Assembly (NCBI GenBank): GCA_050249235.1
Contig: JBFWQW010000064.1
Location: forward strand, 1-15,861
Reading direction: 5' to 3'
From: JAEKLB01 sp050249235
GTDB taxonomy: Bacteria > Actinomycetota > Acidimicrobiia > Acidimicrobiales > CADCSY01
Length of the DNA stretch: 15,861 nucleotides
Both the position numbers and the translations under genes were made by a program. Positions 10,222-15,861 of this stretch are shown here, in pieces (the stretch's first letter is position 1; the number at the start of each line of letters is the position of its first letter). Under the pieces are notes generated by a model. The model was not told the origin of the DNA, did no database searches, and worked only from the letters and a program-made list of their open reading frames with translations.

Positions 10222-10253
10222 CGAGGGCGGGGCCGTCCCGGCCCGTCGCCTCG
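10222..10253. terminator. Hairpin between convergent MFS and flavoprotein genes
   Basis: CGAGG-GCG-GGGCCG, a TCC loop, then CGGCCC-GTCG-CCTCG: a 6-bp inner stem and a 5-bp outer stem separated by an internal loop, beginning 9 nt after the MFS stop. The rest of the 156-bp convergent gap (to 10369) holds only short GC-rich repeats and no gene I can support. No T-run. It is plausible as a terminator but its composition makes chance pairing likely. Confidence 0.4.
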
Positions 10254-10369
10254 GGTCGCCGGCCGGCCGGGGAACCGCACCCGAGCGGCTGCTCCTGCCC
10301 ACCCCGGTTCGGCCGGGACCGGCGGGTCGAAGTGCCCGGCGCCCATGCCCGCCACGTCTGGGACCGTTG

Positions 10370-12058
10370 CTAGTGGGCCGTGGCGGGCAGCTCGGCGAGG
10401 TGCTCGTGGGCGAGGCGCACGGCCACGGCGCCCTCGCCAACCGCCGACGCGACCCGCTTCACGGATCCGTGGCGGACGTCGCCGACCGCGAACACGCCGG
10501 GCCGGCTCGTCTCGAACAGGCGAGGTGGGCGGTCCAACGGCCAGCCGAGCCCGTCCCCGGGCCGGAGATCGGGACCGGTGAGGACGAAGCCGCGCTCGTC
10601 CCGTTGGACTCGACCGCCGAGCCACTCGGTCCGTGGCTCGGCGCCGATGAGCACGAACAAGGCGGTCGAGTCGACGTCCTCGCGGCGGCCGGTGCGGTGG
10701 TCGGCGATGGTGACCCCCTCGAGGTGATCGCGGCCGGTGACGCCGACGACCTCGGACCGGAGGCGCACCCGGATCGCGTCGGTGTGGGCGATGTCCGCGA
10801 CGAGGTACTGCGACATGCTCCGGCCGAGCGAATCGCCGCGGACCACCATCTCCACCCGGGCGCCGTGGCGAACGAGGTTCAGCGCGGCCTGGCCGGCGGC
10901 GTTGCCCGCCCCCACCACGCAGACCCGGTGGCCGCCGAGGGCACGGGCCTCGGCACCGCCGGCGCCGTGGAAGACGCCGGCACCGTACAGATCGTCGAGG
11001 CCGGGGACCTGGAGGCGGCGCCAGGTCACCCCGGTGGCGAGCATGACGGCCCGGGCCTCGATGGCCCGCCCGCCGGAGAGGTCGACGAGATGCGTGGCCC
11101 CGGCGCTCCGGAGGCCGCTGACGGACTGGGCCATCAGGAACTCGGCACCGAACAGCCAGGCCTGCTCGAAGGTCCGGTAGCCGAGCTCGTCCCCGGCGAT
11201 GCCGTGGGGAAAGCCGGGATAGTTGCGGACCAGCGAGCTGGTGCCGGCCTGCCCGCCGGGCACCACCGGCTCGACCACGACCGTCCGCAGCCCCTCCGAG
11301 GCGGCGTAGACCGCAGCCGCGAGACCGGCGGGGCCGGCGCCGGCGATCAGCAGGTCGCAGGATCGGATGTCGTCGGTGGTCACGCGGGCGCCGAGGGCCT
11401 CGGCCATCTCGGCGGTCGTCGGATCGACGAGCACGGTGCCCGTATGGAAGACGACGACCGGCAGCCGCGAGCCGTCGAGGCCGGCCTCGGCGAGGATGCG
11501 CCCTCCCTCACTCGAGTCGGGCGTGTGGAAGCCGGTCGGCACGCCGATCCGGCCGAGGCGGTCCCGGAGCTCGTGCGACCGGGTGGCCCACTGCTCGCCG
11601 ACGATCCGAACCTCCTCGAAGCCCGGTGCCTGCGTGCTCGACCAGGCGCTGAGGAACTGGCCGACCTGGGGGTGCAGGAACCGTTCGGCGGGCTCCCACG
11701 GGAAGAACAGGTGGTAGTCGATCCGGCCGAGGGTCAGCGCCTGCACGACCGGGTTCGACGAGGTGTAGGCGCCCCGCTCGACGAGGAGGACCCGCCGGGC
11801 CCCGGGCGCGTGCTCGCGGGCACGGTCGAGGAAGGCCACCCCGTCGCCGCCGACGTCCTGGGCGGCGATGACCAGGGCCACCGGTTGGCGCCGCTCGGCC
11901 ATGCCGACGACGGCGGCGAGCGCACCGGCGACGTCACCGGCGTCGACGACGTCGTACTCCGGGGCCAGGCGACCCTCCAGCGCCCGGACGAGCGCCTCCC
12001 GCCTCGGTCGGTGGCCGTCCACGACGACCACCGCCGGCGATGTGGTCCAAATCTCCAC
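10370..12058 (-). CDS. Fused pseudo-receiver / glutaredoxin-like / thioredoxin-reductase-like flavoprotein
   Basis: A 562-residue protein with the layout of fused response regulator/thioredoxin-disulfide reductase proteins. Residues about 8-140 are receiver-like, but the phospho-Asp position is Ala (A66 in LVIAAQD), the acidic pocket is reduced to DGH (14-16), and the conserved Lys before Pro is F119 in FFPWEP. Residues about 148-224 look like a glutaredoxin-type fold, with WATR (157-160) where CxxC would sit. Residues about 233-562 are a TrxR-like FAD/NAD(P)H oxidoreductase: GAGPAG at 240-245, NAD(P)H motif GAGNAAGQ at 383-390 and GVFAVGD at 521-527. The TrxR CATC motif is replaced by HGAGGAEA near 364-371. 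The whole chain has only two cysteines (C234, C380), neither in CxxC, so it cannot work as a classical thioredoxin reductase; FAD-dependent electron transfer is more likely. GTG 12058 is chosen because it lies 6 nt after CAAGCT and starts the receiver fold. Confidence 0.85.
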   Translation of the reverse strand: MEIWTTSPAVVVVDGHRPRREALVRALEGRLAPEYDVVDAGDVAGALAAVVGMAERRQPVALVIAAQDVGGDGVAFLDRAREHAPGARRVLLVERGAYTSSNPVVQALTLGRIDYHLFFPWEPAERFLHPQVGQFLSAWSSTQAPGFEEVRIVGEQWATRSHELRDRLGRIGVPTGFHTPDSSEGGRILAEAGLDGSRLPVVVFHTGTVLVDPTTAEMAEALGARVTTDDIRSCDLLIAGAGPAGLAAAVYAASEGLRTVVVEPVVPGGQAGTSSLVRNYPGFPHGIAGDELGYRTFEQAWLFGAEFLMAQSVSGLRSAGATHLVDLSGGRAIEARAVMLATGVTWRRLQVPGLDDLYGAGVFHGAGGAEARALGGHRVCVVGAGNAAGQAALNLVRHGARVEMVVRGDSLGRSMSQYLVADIAHTDAIRVRLRSEVVGVTGRDHLEGVTIADHRTGRREDVDSTALFVLIGAEPRTEWLGGRVQRDERGFVLTGPDLRPGDGLGWPLDRPPRLFETSRPGVFAVGDVRHGSVKRVASAVGEGAVAVRLAHEHLAELPATAH

Positions 12059-12064
12059 CGGCTC

Positions 12065-12070
12065 AGCTTG
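12065..12070 (-). promoter_or_regulatory. -10-like hexamer of the flavoprotein gene
   Basis: On the minus strand CAAGCT (12070-12065) is followed by GAGCCG and the GTG at 12058, the same hexamer and spacing as at 7040-7035. It supports GTG 12058 over the much longer open frame that continues upstream into the peptidase region. Bases 12071-12177 hold no supportable gene. Confidence 0.42.
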
Positions 12071-12177
12071 CCGTGGCCGGCGACCTGATGGAGGACCGGC
12101 CGGGCGAGGTCGGGGCCCGGCCATCCTCGACCCGCTGATCGTGGCGCGGCCCGGCGACGACGACGCCGGCCGGCTGA

Positions 12178-12233
12178 TCCCGTTCTCTGTCGACGCGCTG
12201 GGGTTGTTCCCACTGCGTCGACAAGGAACGGGA
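12178..12233 (-). terminator. Long imperfect hairpin after the M24 peptidase gene
   Basis: Left arm 12179-12196 (CCCGTTCTCTGTCGACGC) and right arm 12215-12232 (GCGTCGACAAGGAACGGG) pair at 16 of 18 positions; an outer T-A pair (12178/12233) extends the stem to 19. Inside the 18-nt loop TGGG (12199-12202) and CCCA (12209-12212) add a second small stem. It begins 4 nt past the peptidase stop codon on the minus strand and lies upstream of the flavoprotein promoter, so it probably ends the peptidase transcript. No T-run follows. It is the strongest secondary structure in the window. Confidence 0.6.
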
Positions 12234-12237
12234 CGGG

Positions 12238-13356
12238 TCAGGCGTCGACGACGACGAGGTCGTGGGTGACGACGTTCAGGGGCTCCGGACCGGCGGCCGT
12301 GGCGACGACGATGTCCTCGATGCGGGCGCCGGTGACGCCGGGGAGGTAGATGCCGGGCTCGATCGAGAAGGCGTGGCCGGGCGCCAGGAGCTCCGTGTTC
12401 CCGGCGACGATGTAGGGATCCTCGTGCTCGTCGAGCCCGATGCCGTGGCCGGTGCGGTGGATGAACCACTCGCCGTAGCCGCCCTCGGCGATGCGGCGCC
12501 GGGCCACCCCGTCGACCTCCTCGCAGGTGGCGCCCACCACCGCCGACGCCACCGACGCGGCCTGGGCCTCCTGCAGGATCCCGTAGAGCTCGCGCACCTG
12601 GGCCGGCGGCTCGCCCCCGGTCCAGACGCAGCGGGTGATGTCCGAGCAGTAGCCGTCCGGCATGGTGCCGCCGAAGTCGCAGAGCACCATCTCGCCGGCG
12701 GTGATCACCCGCTCGGCGGCCTCGTGGTGCGGGCTGGCGGCGTGCTCGCCGGCGGCCACGATGGCGAAGTTCACGTGGGCGTGGCCCTCGGCCACGAGGC
12801 GACGGCCGATGTCCTGGGACACCTCGGCCTCGGTGCGCCCGACGAGGGCGATCTCGCCGCCCTGGAGCTGGCGGGCCACCCGGTCGGCGGCCCGGCTGGC
12901 CACTCGCAGGGCCTCCAGCTCCGCCTCGTCCTTCCGGGCCCGGAGGTGGACCATGACCTCCGACGCCTTCCGCCAGCCCAGCCCGGGGACGGCCGACTGG
13001 AGGTCGACCAGGAACCGGGCCCAGGTGCGGTCGCCGACGGCGGCGACCGACGCCCCGCCGAGGAGGCCGGCCACCACCGCGATCGGGTCGTCCGTCTCCC
13101 GCCACGGGACCAGGCCGAAGGCGTCGCCCCGCTCGACCACCCGGGGGGCCTCGAGGTAGGGGACGACGAGGCGGGCGTCGCCGTCCCGGGGCAGGACCAG
13201 CATGGTCAGCCGCTCGAGCGGCATGGCCCGGTAGCCGGTCAGGTAGGGCAGGTCGGCGCCCACGCTGAGCAGCAGCACGTCGACACCGAGGTCGGCCATG
13301 CGGGCCCGGGCCCGGTCGAGTCGGTCGGCGAACAACCTGCTGTCGGCGTCGGCCAT
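12238..13356 (-). CDS. M24 family metallopeptidase (Xaa-Pro dipeptidase/aminopeptidase-like)
   Basis: A 372-residue cytoplasmic peptidase with the two-domain form of prolidase/aminopeptidase P enzymes, which remove residues ahead of proline. The N-terminal creatinase-like domain spans about 5-140 and the pita-bread catalytic domain about 145-372. All five dinuclear metal ligands are visible: D227 (CDFGG), D239 (YCSDITR), H304 (HRTGHGIGL), E333 (SIEPGIY) and E347 (ARIEDIV). The HH pair at 210-211 fits the catalytic-histidine region. It should therefore be active; the exact substrate class (PepP- or PepQ-like) cannot be told from sequence. ATG 13356 lies 7 nt after TAGCCT. The lipoate gene upstream ends 42 bp away on the same strand, so this gene may be read both from its own promoter and by readthrough. 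A strong hairpin follows the stop. Confidence 0.92.
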   Translation of the reverse strand: MADADSRLFADRLDRARARMADLGVDVLLLSVGADLPYLTGYRAMPLERLTMLVLPRDGDARLVVPYLEAPRVVERGDAFGLVPWRETDDPIAVVAGLLGGASVAAVGDRTWARFLVDLQSAVPGLGWRKASEVMVHLRARKDEAELEALRVASRAADRVARQLQGGEIALVGRTEAEVSQDIGRRLVAEGHAHVNFAIVAAGEHAASPHHEAAERVITAGEMVLCDFGGTMPDGYCSDITRCVWTGGEPPAQVRELYGILQEAQAASVASAVVGATCEEVDGVARRRIAEGGYGEWFIHRTGHGIGLDEHEDPYIVAGNTELLAPGHAFSIEPGIYLPGVTGARIEDIVVATAAGPEPLNVVTHDLVVVDA

Positions 13357-13363
13357 GCAGCGC

Positions 13364-13369
13364 AGGCTA
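13364..13369 (-). promoter_or_regulatory. -10-like hexamer of the M24 peptidase gene
   Basis: On the minus strand TAGCCT (13369-13364) is followed by 7 nt and the ATG at 13356. This is the fourth TAGCCT in the window placed 6-8 nt before a start codon. Confidence 0.48.
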
Positions 13370-13398
13370 GGGCGGCGGGCCGGCGGGGCCCGGCCGGG

Positions 13399-14937
13399 TC
13401 AGCCGGCCGCAGCCGCCGCCTGGCGGGCGTGGTAGCTCGATCGCGTGAGCGGGGAGGCCTCGACGTGGGGGATCCCGAGCTCGTGGCCGGCCCGGGCCAG
13501 CGCCTCGAAGGTGGCCGGCTCGACCCAGCGGGCCACCGGCAGGTGCTGCGCGGTCGGGCGCAGGTACTGGCCGATCGTGACGATGTCGACGCCGACGCCC
13601 CGAAGGTCGGCGAGGGCGGCCACGACCTCGTCGTCGGTCTCGCCCATCCCGAGGATGAGGCCCGACTTGGTCGTGAGGCCGGCCGCCTTCGCCCTCGCCA
13701 GCACGGCCAGCGACCGGGCGTAGCCGGCCGACGGGCGCACCAGCCGCTGGAGCCGGGCGACCGTCTCCAGGTTGTGGTTCATGACGTCGGGCCGGGCCGC
13801 GAAGATCCGGTCGAGGGCGGTGGCGTCGCCCTTGCAGTCGGGGATCAGCACTTCGACCGCGCAGTCCGGCCGCCGGGCCCGCACGGCCAGGATGGTGTCG
13901 GCGAAGGCGGCCGCGCCCCCGTCGGCGACGTCGTCCCGCGCCACGGCGGTGACCACGGCGTGCTGCAGGCCCATGCGCGCCACCGCCTCGGCCACCCGGG
14001 CCGGTTCGTCGGGTGCGATGGGCAGGGGCCGGCTGGTGTCGACCAGGCAGAACGCGCAAGCCCGGGTGCAGCGCTCGCCGTTGATCATGAACGTGGCCGT
14101 GCCATCCGACCAGCACTCCGAGAGGTTCGGGCAGCCGGCCTCCTCGCACACGGTGACCAGCCCGAGGTCGCGCATCGTGTGCTTGAGGCCGAGGGCCTGC
14201 TCGCCGAGGGCGAGGTTGGCCCGCACCCAGGGCGGCTTGCGGGCGGCGAGGGCCAGCCCGGCCGGCGCCGGACCCCGGCTCCAGGCCACGTCCTGGCGGT
14301 CGGCCCCGCCGGCGCCGCGCCCCCAGCGCTCGACGGCCCGGGCCGACACCGCGTCGACGACCTCGCGCATCGAGGCGGCGACGCCCTCGGCCCGCAGCGA
14401 GGTGACGGCCTTGTCGCCGATCCCGCACGGGACGATGTGGTCGAACATGGCCAGGTCGGGCTCGACGTTCAGCGCGAAGCCGTGCATCGACCGGCCCCGC
14501 GTGAGCTTCACGCCGATGGCGCAGACCTTTCGGTCCTCGATCCACACGCCCGGGTAGCCGTCGAGGCGGGCCGCGGTGACCCCGAGGTCGCCGAGCGCGT
14601 CGATGACCAGCTGCTCGACGGCGTTGACGTAGGCCACCGTGTCGGCCATGCCGCTGCCGCCCCGCTTCCCGGGCAGCGAGAGGATCGGGTAGCCGACGAG
14701 CTGGCCGGGACCGTGGTAGGTGACGTCGCCGCCCCGGTCGGTGCGAACCAGGTCGGCGCCCACCTCGGCCGGCGGCACGAGGACGTTGGCCAGGTCGGCC
14801 CGGACGCCGAGCGTGTAGACGTGCGGGTGCTCGAGGAGGAGCAGGTGATCGTCGGCCGACTCGTGGAACAGGCCCTGCTGGAGGGCGTGGGCCTCCCGGT
14901 AGGGCACCCGCCCGAGCCAGCGGACCCGCAGCGTCAC
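13399..14937 (-). CDS. lipB-lipA: Bifunctional LipB-LipA fusion: octanoyltransferase and lipoyl synthase
   Basis: One uninterrupted 512-residue frame carries both steps of endogenous lipoate assembly. Residues about 1-205 are LipB, which moves octanoyl from acyl carrier protein to a lipoyl domain: RTDRGGDVTYHGPGQL at 65-80, catalytic Lys K137 (DRKVCAIGVK) and catalytic Cys C171 (VPCGI). Residues about 206-233 are a Gly/Ala/Pro-rich linker. Residues about 234-512 are LipA, the radical-SAM enzyme that inserts sulfur at C6 and C8: auxiliary-cluster cysteines C264, C269, C275 (Cx4Cx5C), radical-SAM cysteines C290, C294, C297 (Cx3Cx2C), and the C-terminal RSSY (499-502), whose Ser ligates the auxiliary cluster. 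Both halves therefore look active. GTG 14937 has GAGGG 7 nt upstream as a ribosome site, and the E2 stop lies 25 bp before it. A possible internal start for LipA alone is GTG at 14289 (V217), without a good ribosome site. Confidence 0.95.
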   Translation of the reverse strand: MTLRVRWLGRVPYREAHALQQGLFHESADDHLLLLEHPHVYTLGVRADLANVLVPPAEVGADLVRTDRGGDVTYHGPGQLVGYPILSLPGKRGGSGMADTVAYVNAVEQLVIDALGDLGVTAARLDGYPGVWIEDRKVCAIGVKLTRGRSMHGFALNVEPDLAMFDHIVPCGIGDKAVTSLRAEGVAASMREVVDAVSARAVERWGRGAGGADRQDVAWSRGPAPAGLALAARKPPWVRANLALGEQALGLKHTMRDLGLVTVCEEAGCPNLSECWSDGTATFMINGERCTRACAFCLVDTSRPLPIAPDEPARVAEAVARMGLQHAVVTAVARDDVADGGAAAFADTILAVRARRPDCAVEVLIPDCKGDATALDRIFAARPDVMNHNLETVARLQRLVRPSAGYARSLAVLARAKAAGLTTKSGLILGMGETDDEVVAALADLRGVGVDIVTIGQYLRPTAQHLPVARWVEPATFEALARAGHELGIPHVEASPLTRSSYHARQAAAAAG

Positions 14938-14962
14938 GGCGCCGCCCTCGTGGACCGGCTGG

Positions 14963-15861
14963 TCACGACAGCTCGAGCGCCCAGTCGCGCGTCTCGAGGA
15001 TGTCGCGCACCCGGGCGAGGAAGGCGGCCGCGTAGGCGCCGTCGACGGCCCGGTGGTCCCAGGCCAGGGCCAGCGTGCCGACCGGGTGCACGACGATGGC
15101 GTCGTTGCCGTCGGGGAGCTCCACCACGACGGGCCGCTTGCGGACGCCGTCGGTGGACAGGATGGCGATCTGCGGCTGGTTGATCACCGGGAAGGTGAGC
15201 ACCGTGCCGTACGACCCCAGGTTGGTGATGGTGAAGGTGCCGCCGGCGATCTCGTCCGGGTTGAGGCGGCGGGCCCGGGCCCGGGCGGCGAGGTCGGCCA
15301 CGTCGCGGGCGAGGGCCCGGAGCCGCTTGGTGTCGGCGTGGTGGACCACCGGCACCATCAGGCCCTGGAACTCGAGGTCGACGGCGTAGCCGAGGTGCAC
15401 GTCGTGGTGCACGACCAGCTCGCTCTCGCCCACCGAGGCGTTCAGCATCGGGAACTCCCGGAGGGCGTCGACGGCGGCCCGGGAGATGAACGGCAGGTAG
15501 GTGAGCGAGACGCCCTCGGCCGCCTTGAAGGCCGCCTTCTCGGCGTTGCGGACCCGGTCGACGTTGTCGTAGTCGACCTCGACCGCCGTGAGGGCGTGGG
15601 CCGAGGTGGCCTTCGAGCGCACCATGTGCTCGGCCGTGCGGCGCCGGATGTTCGAGAAGGGGACCGCCTCGTCGCCCCGGGCGATCGGCGCCGAGGGGGC
15701 CGGCGCGGCGGCGGGAGCCGTCACGGCCGGCACGGCGGACGGTGCCGGGGGGGCTGCCGGCGCGACCGAGGGGGTCGGGGCCGGCGGGGCGGCGGCCGGG
15801 GTCGGGGCCGGCGGGGCGGCGGCCGGGGTCGGGGCCGGCGGGGCGGCGACGGGCGCGGCCG
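14963..15861 (-). CDS. 2-oxo-acid dehydrogenase E2, dihydrolipoamide acyltransferase (SucB/DlaT-like), C-terminal part
   Basis: The E2 core transfers the acyl group from its lipoyl arm to CoA in 2-oxoglutarate, pyruvate or branched-chain dehydrogenase complexes. About 298 codons are visible and the frame runs off the right edge. First comes a flexible Ala/Pro-rich linker (15861 to about 15680) with nearly three copies of a nine-residue repeat, then the catalytic acyltransferase domain to the stop at 14963. Conserved stretches include GGTFTITNLGSYG and the active-site DHRAVDG, whose catalytic His codon is at 15055-15053. The lipoyl domain, which the next gene would modify, must lie beyond the window; no E3-binding domain is visible in the part seen. 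The E2 then lipB-lipA order resembles the dlaT(sucB)-lipB-lipA neighbourhood known in actinobacteria such as Mycobacterium. That favours a SucB/DlaT role, but the specific acyl substrate is not decided. Confidence 0.92.
   Translation of the reverse strand, partial: AAPVAAPPAPTPAAAPPAPTPAAAPPAPTPSVAPAAPPAPSAVPAVTAPAAAPAPSAPIARGDEAVPFSNIRRRTAEHMVRSKATSAHALTAVEVDYDNVDRVRNAEKAAFKAAEGVSLTYLPFISRAAVDALREFPMLNASVGESELVVHHDVHLGYAVDLEFQGLMVPVVHHADTKRLRALARDVADLAARARARRLNPDEIAGGTFTITNLGSYGTVLTFPVINQPQIAILSTDGVRKRPVVVELPDGNDAIVVHPVGTLALAWDHRAVDGAYAAAFLARVRDILETRDWALELS
15771..15851. repeat. 27-bp tandem repeat, about 2.9 copies, in the E2 linker
   Basis: Units begin at 15771, 15798 and 15825 with GGGGTCGGGGCCGGCGGGGC. 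The first two are identical over 27 bp and the third departs only in its last three bases. On the coding strand each unit encodes the nonapeptide PAAAPPAPT, part of the swinging Ala-Pro linker of E2. The period is a multiple of three, so copy-number change would keep the frame. Confidence 0.9.

Noticed and set aside
10304..10322. CCGGT...ACCGG inverted repeat before the end of the flavoprotein gene
   Set aside because: A 5-bp stem in GC-rich sequence is expected by chance and has several alternative pairings.
12071..12177. Small ORFs in the gap upstream of the flavoprotein gene
   Set aside because: The candidates are under about 45 codons, Arg-rich or Pro-rich, and have neither a promoter-like hexamer nor a ribosome site.
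13377..13391. GGGCC/GGCCC short hairpin between lipB-lipA and the peptidase gene
   Set aside because: It has only 5 bp and abuts a promoter-like hexamer; not strong enough to call a terminator.
12262..15183. A 973-codon plus-strand open frame antisense to the peptidase, lipB-lipA and E2 genes
   Set aside because: It overlaps three well-identified minus-strand genes, has the low-complexity composition of a shadow frame and no start signal.

Overview
The window is very GC-rich, gene-dense bacterial DNA with G/C-ending codons, many GTG starts and almost no non-coding space. A mycothiol-type PIG-L/LmbE deacetylase, an E2 gene followed by lipoate genes, and start codons sitting 6-8 nt after a TAnnnT-like hexamer (leaderless layout) all suggest an actinobacterium. 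I infer a member of Acidimicrobiia or a near relative; no rRNA or other marker here proves it. I see no tRNA, rRNA, CRISPR array, transposon, integrase or phage gene. It reads as ordinary chromosome, and no gap between genes reaches 300 bases.

Layout, left to right. (1) Minus strand, 1-1471: the N-terminal part of a PduO-type ATP:cob(I)alamin adenosyltransferase, overlapped by 4 bp (GTGA) by the stop of an AI-2E family membrane transporter. (2) Plus strand, 1491-6125: a second, divergent AI-2E paralogue, then a full-length cobalamin-dependent methionine synthase, metH. The two AI-2E start codons are only 19 bp apart and appear to share one near-palindromic promoter core. (3) Minus strand, 6198-7932: a PIG-L/LmbE zinc deacetylase of the MshB/Mca kind, behind an eight-helix membrane protein of unknown function. 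(4) Plus strand, 8001-10213: a small secreted lipoprotein of unknown function, then a 14-helix DHA2-type MFS exporter. (5) Minus strand, 10370-15861: a three-part pseudo-receiver / glutaredoxin-like / thioredoxin-reductase-like flavoprotein, an M24 (Xaa-Pro dipeptidase-like) metallopeptidase, a single-ORF LipB-LipA fusion, and the C-terminal part of a 2-oxo-acid dehydrogenase E2 subunit, cut by the right edge.

How the genes work together. The clearest functional unit is the E2 gene followed 25 bp later by the LipB-LipA fusion. LipB would transfer octanoate from acyl carrier protein to the E2 lipoyl domain, and LipA would then insert the two sulfur atoms. Writer and substrate are thus co-transcribed, and the two assembly steps are joined in one 512-residue chain. 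The adenosyltransferase and metH both concern cobalamin, though they make or use different cofactor forms (adenosyl- versus methylcobalamin). The deacetylase points to mycothiol thiol metabolism.

The most unusual features are the LipB-LipA fusion; the flavoprotein in which the receiver phospho-Asp, the glutaredoxin CxxC and the TrxR CxxC are all missing; and the regulatory economy, in which eight gene starts carry a -10-like hexamer 6-8 nt upstream and one of these hexamers contains the stop codon of the preceding gene.
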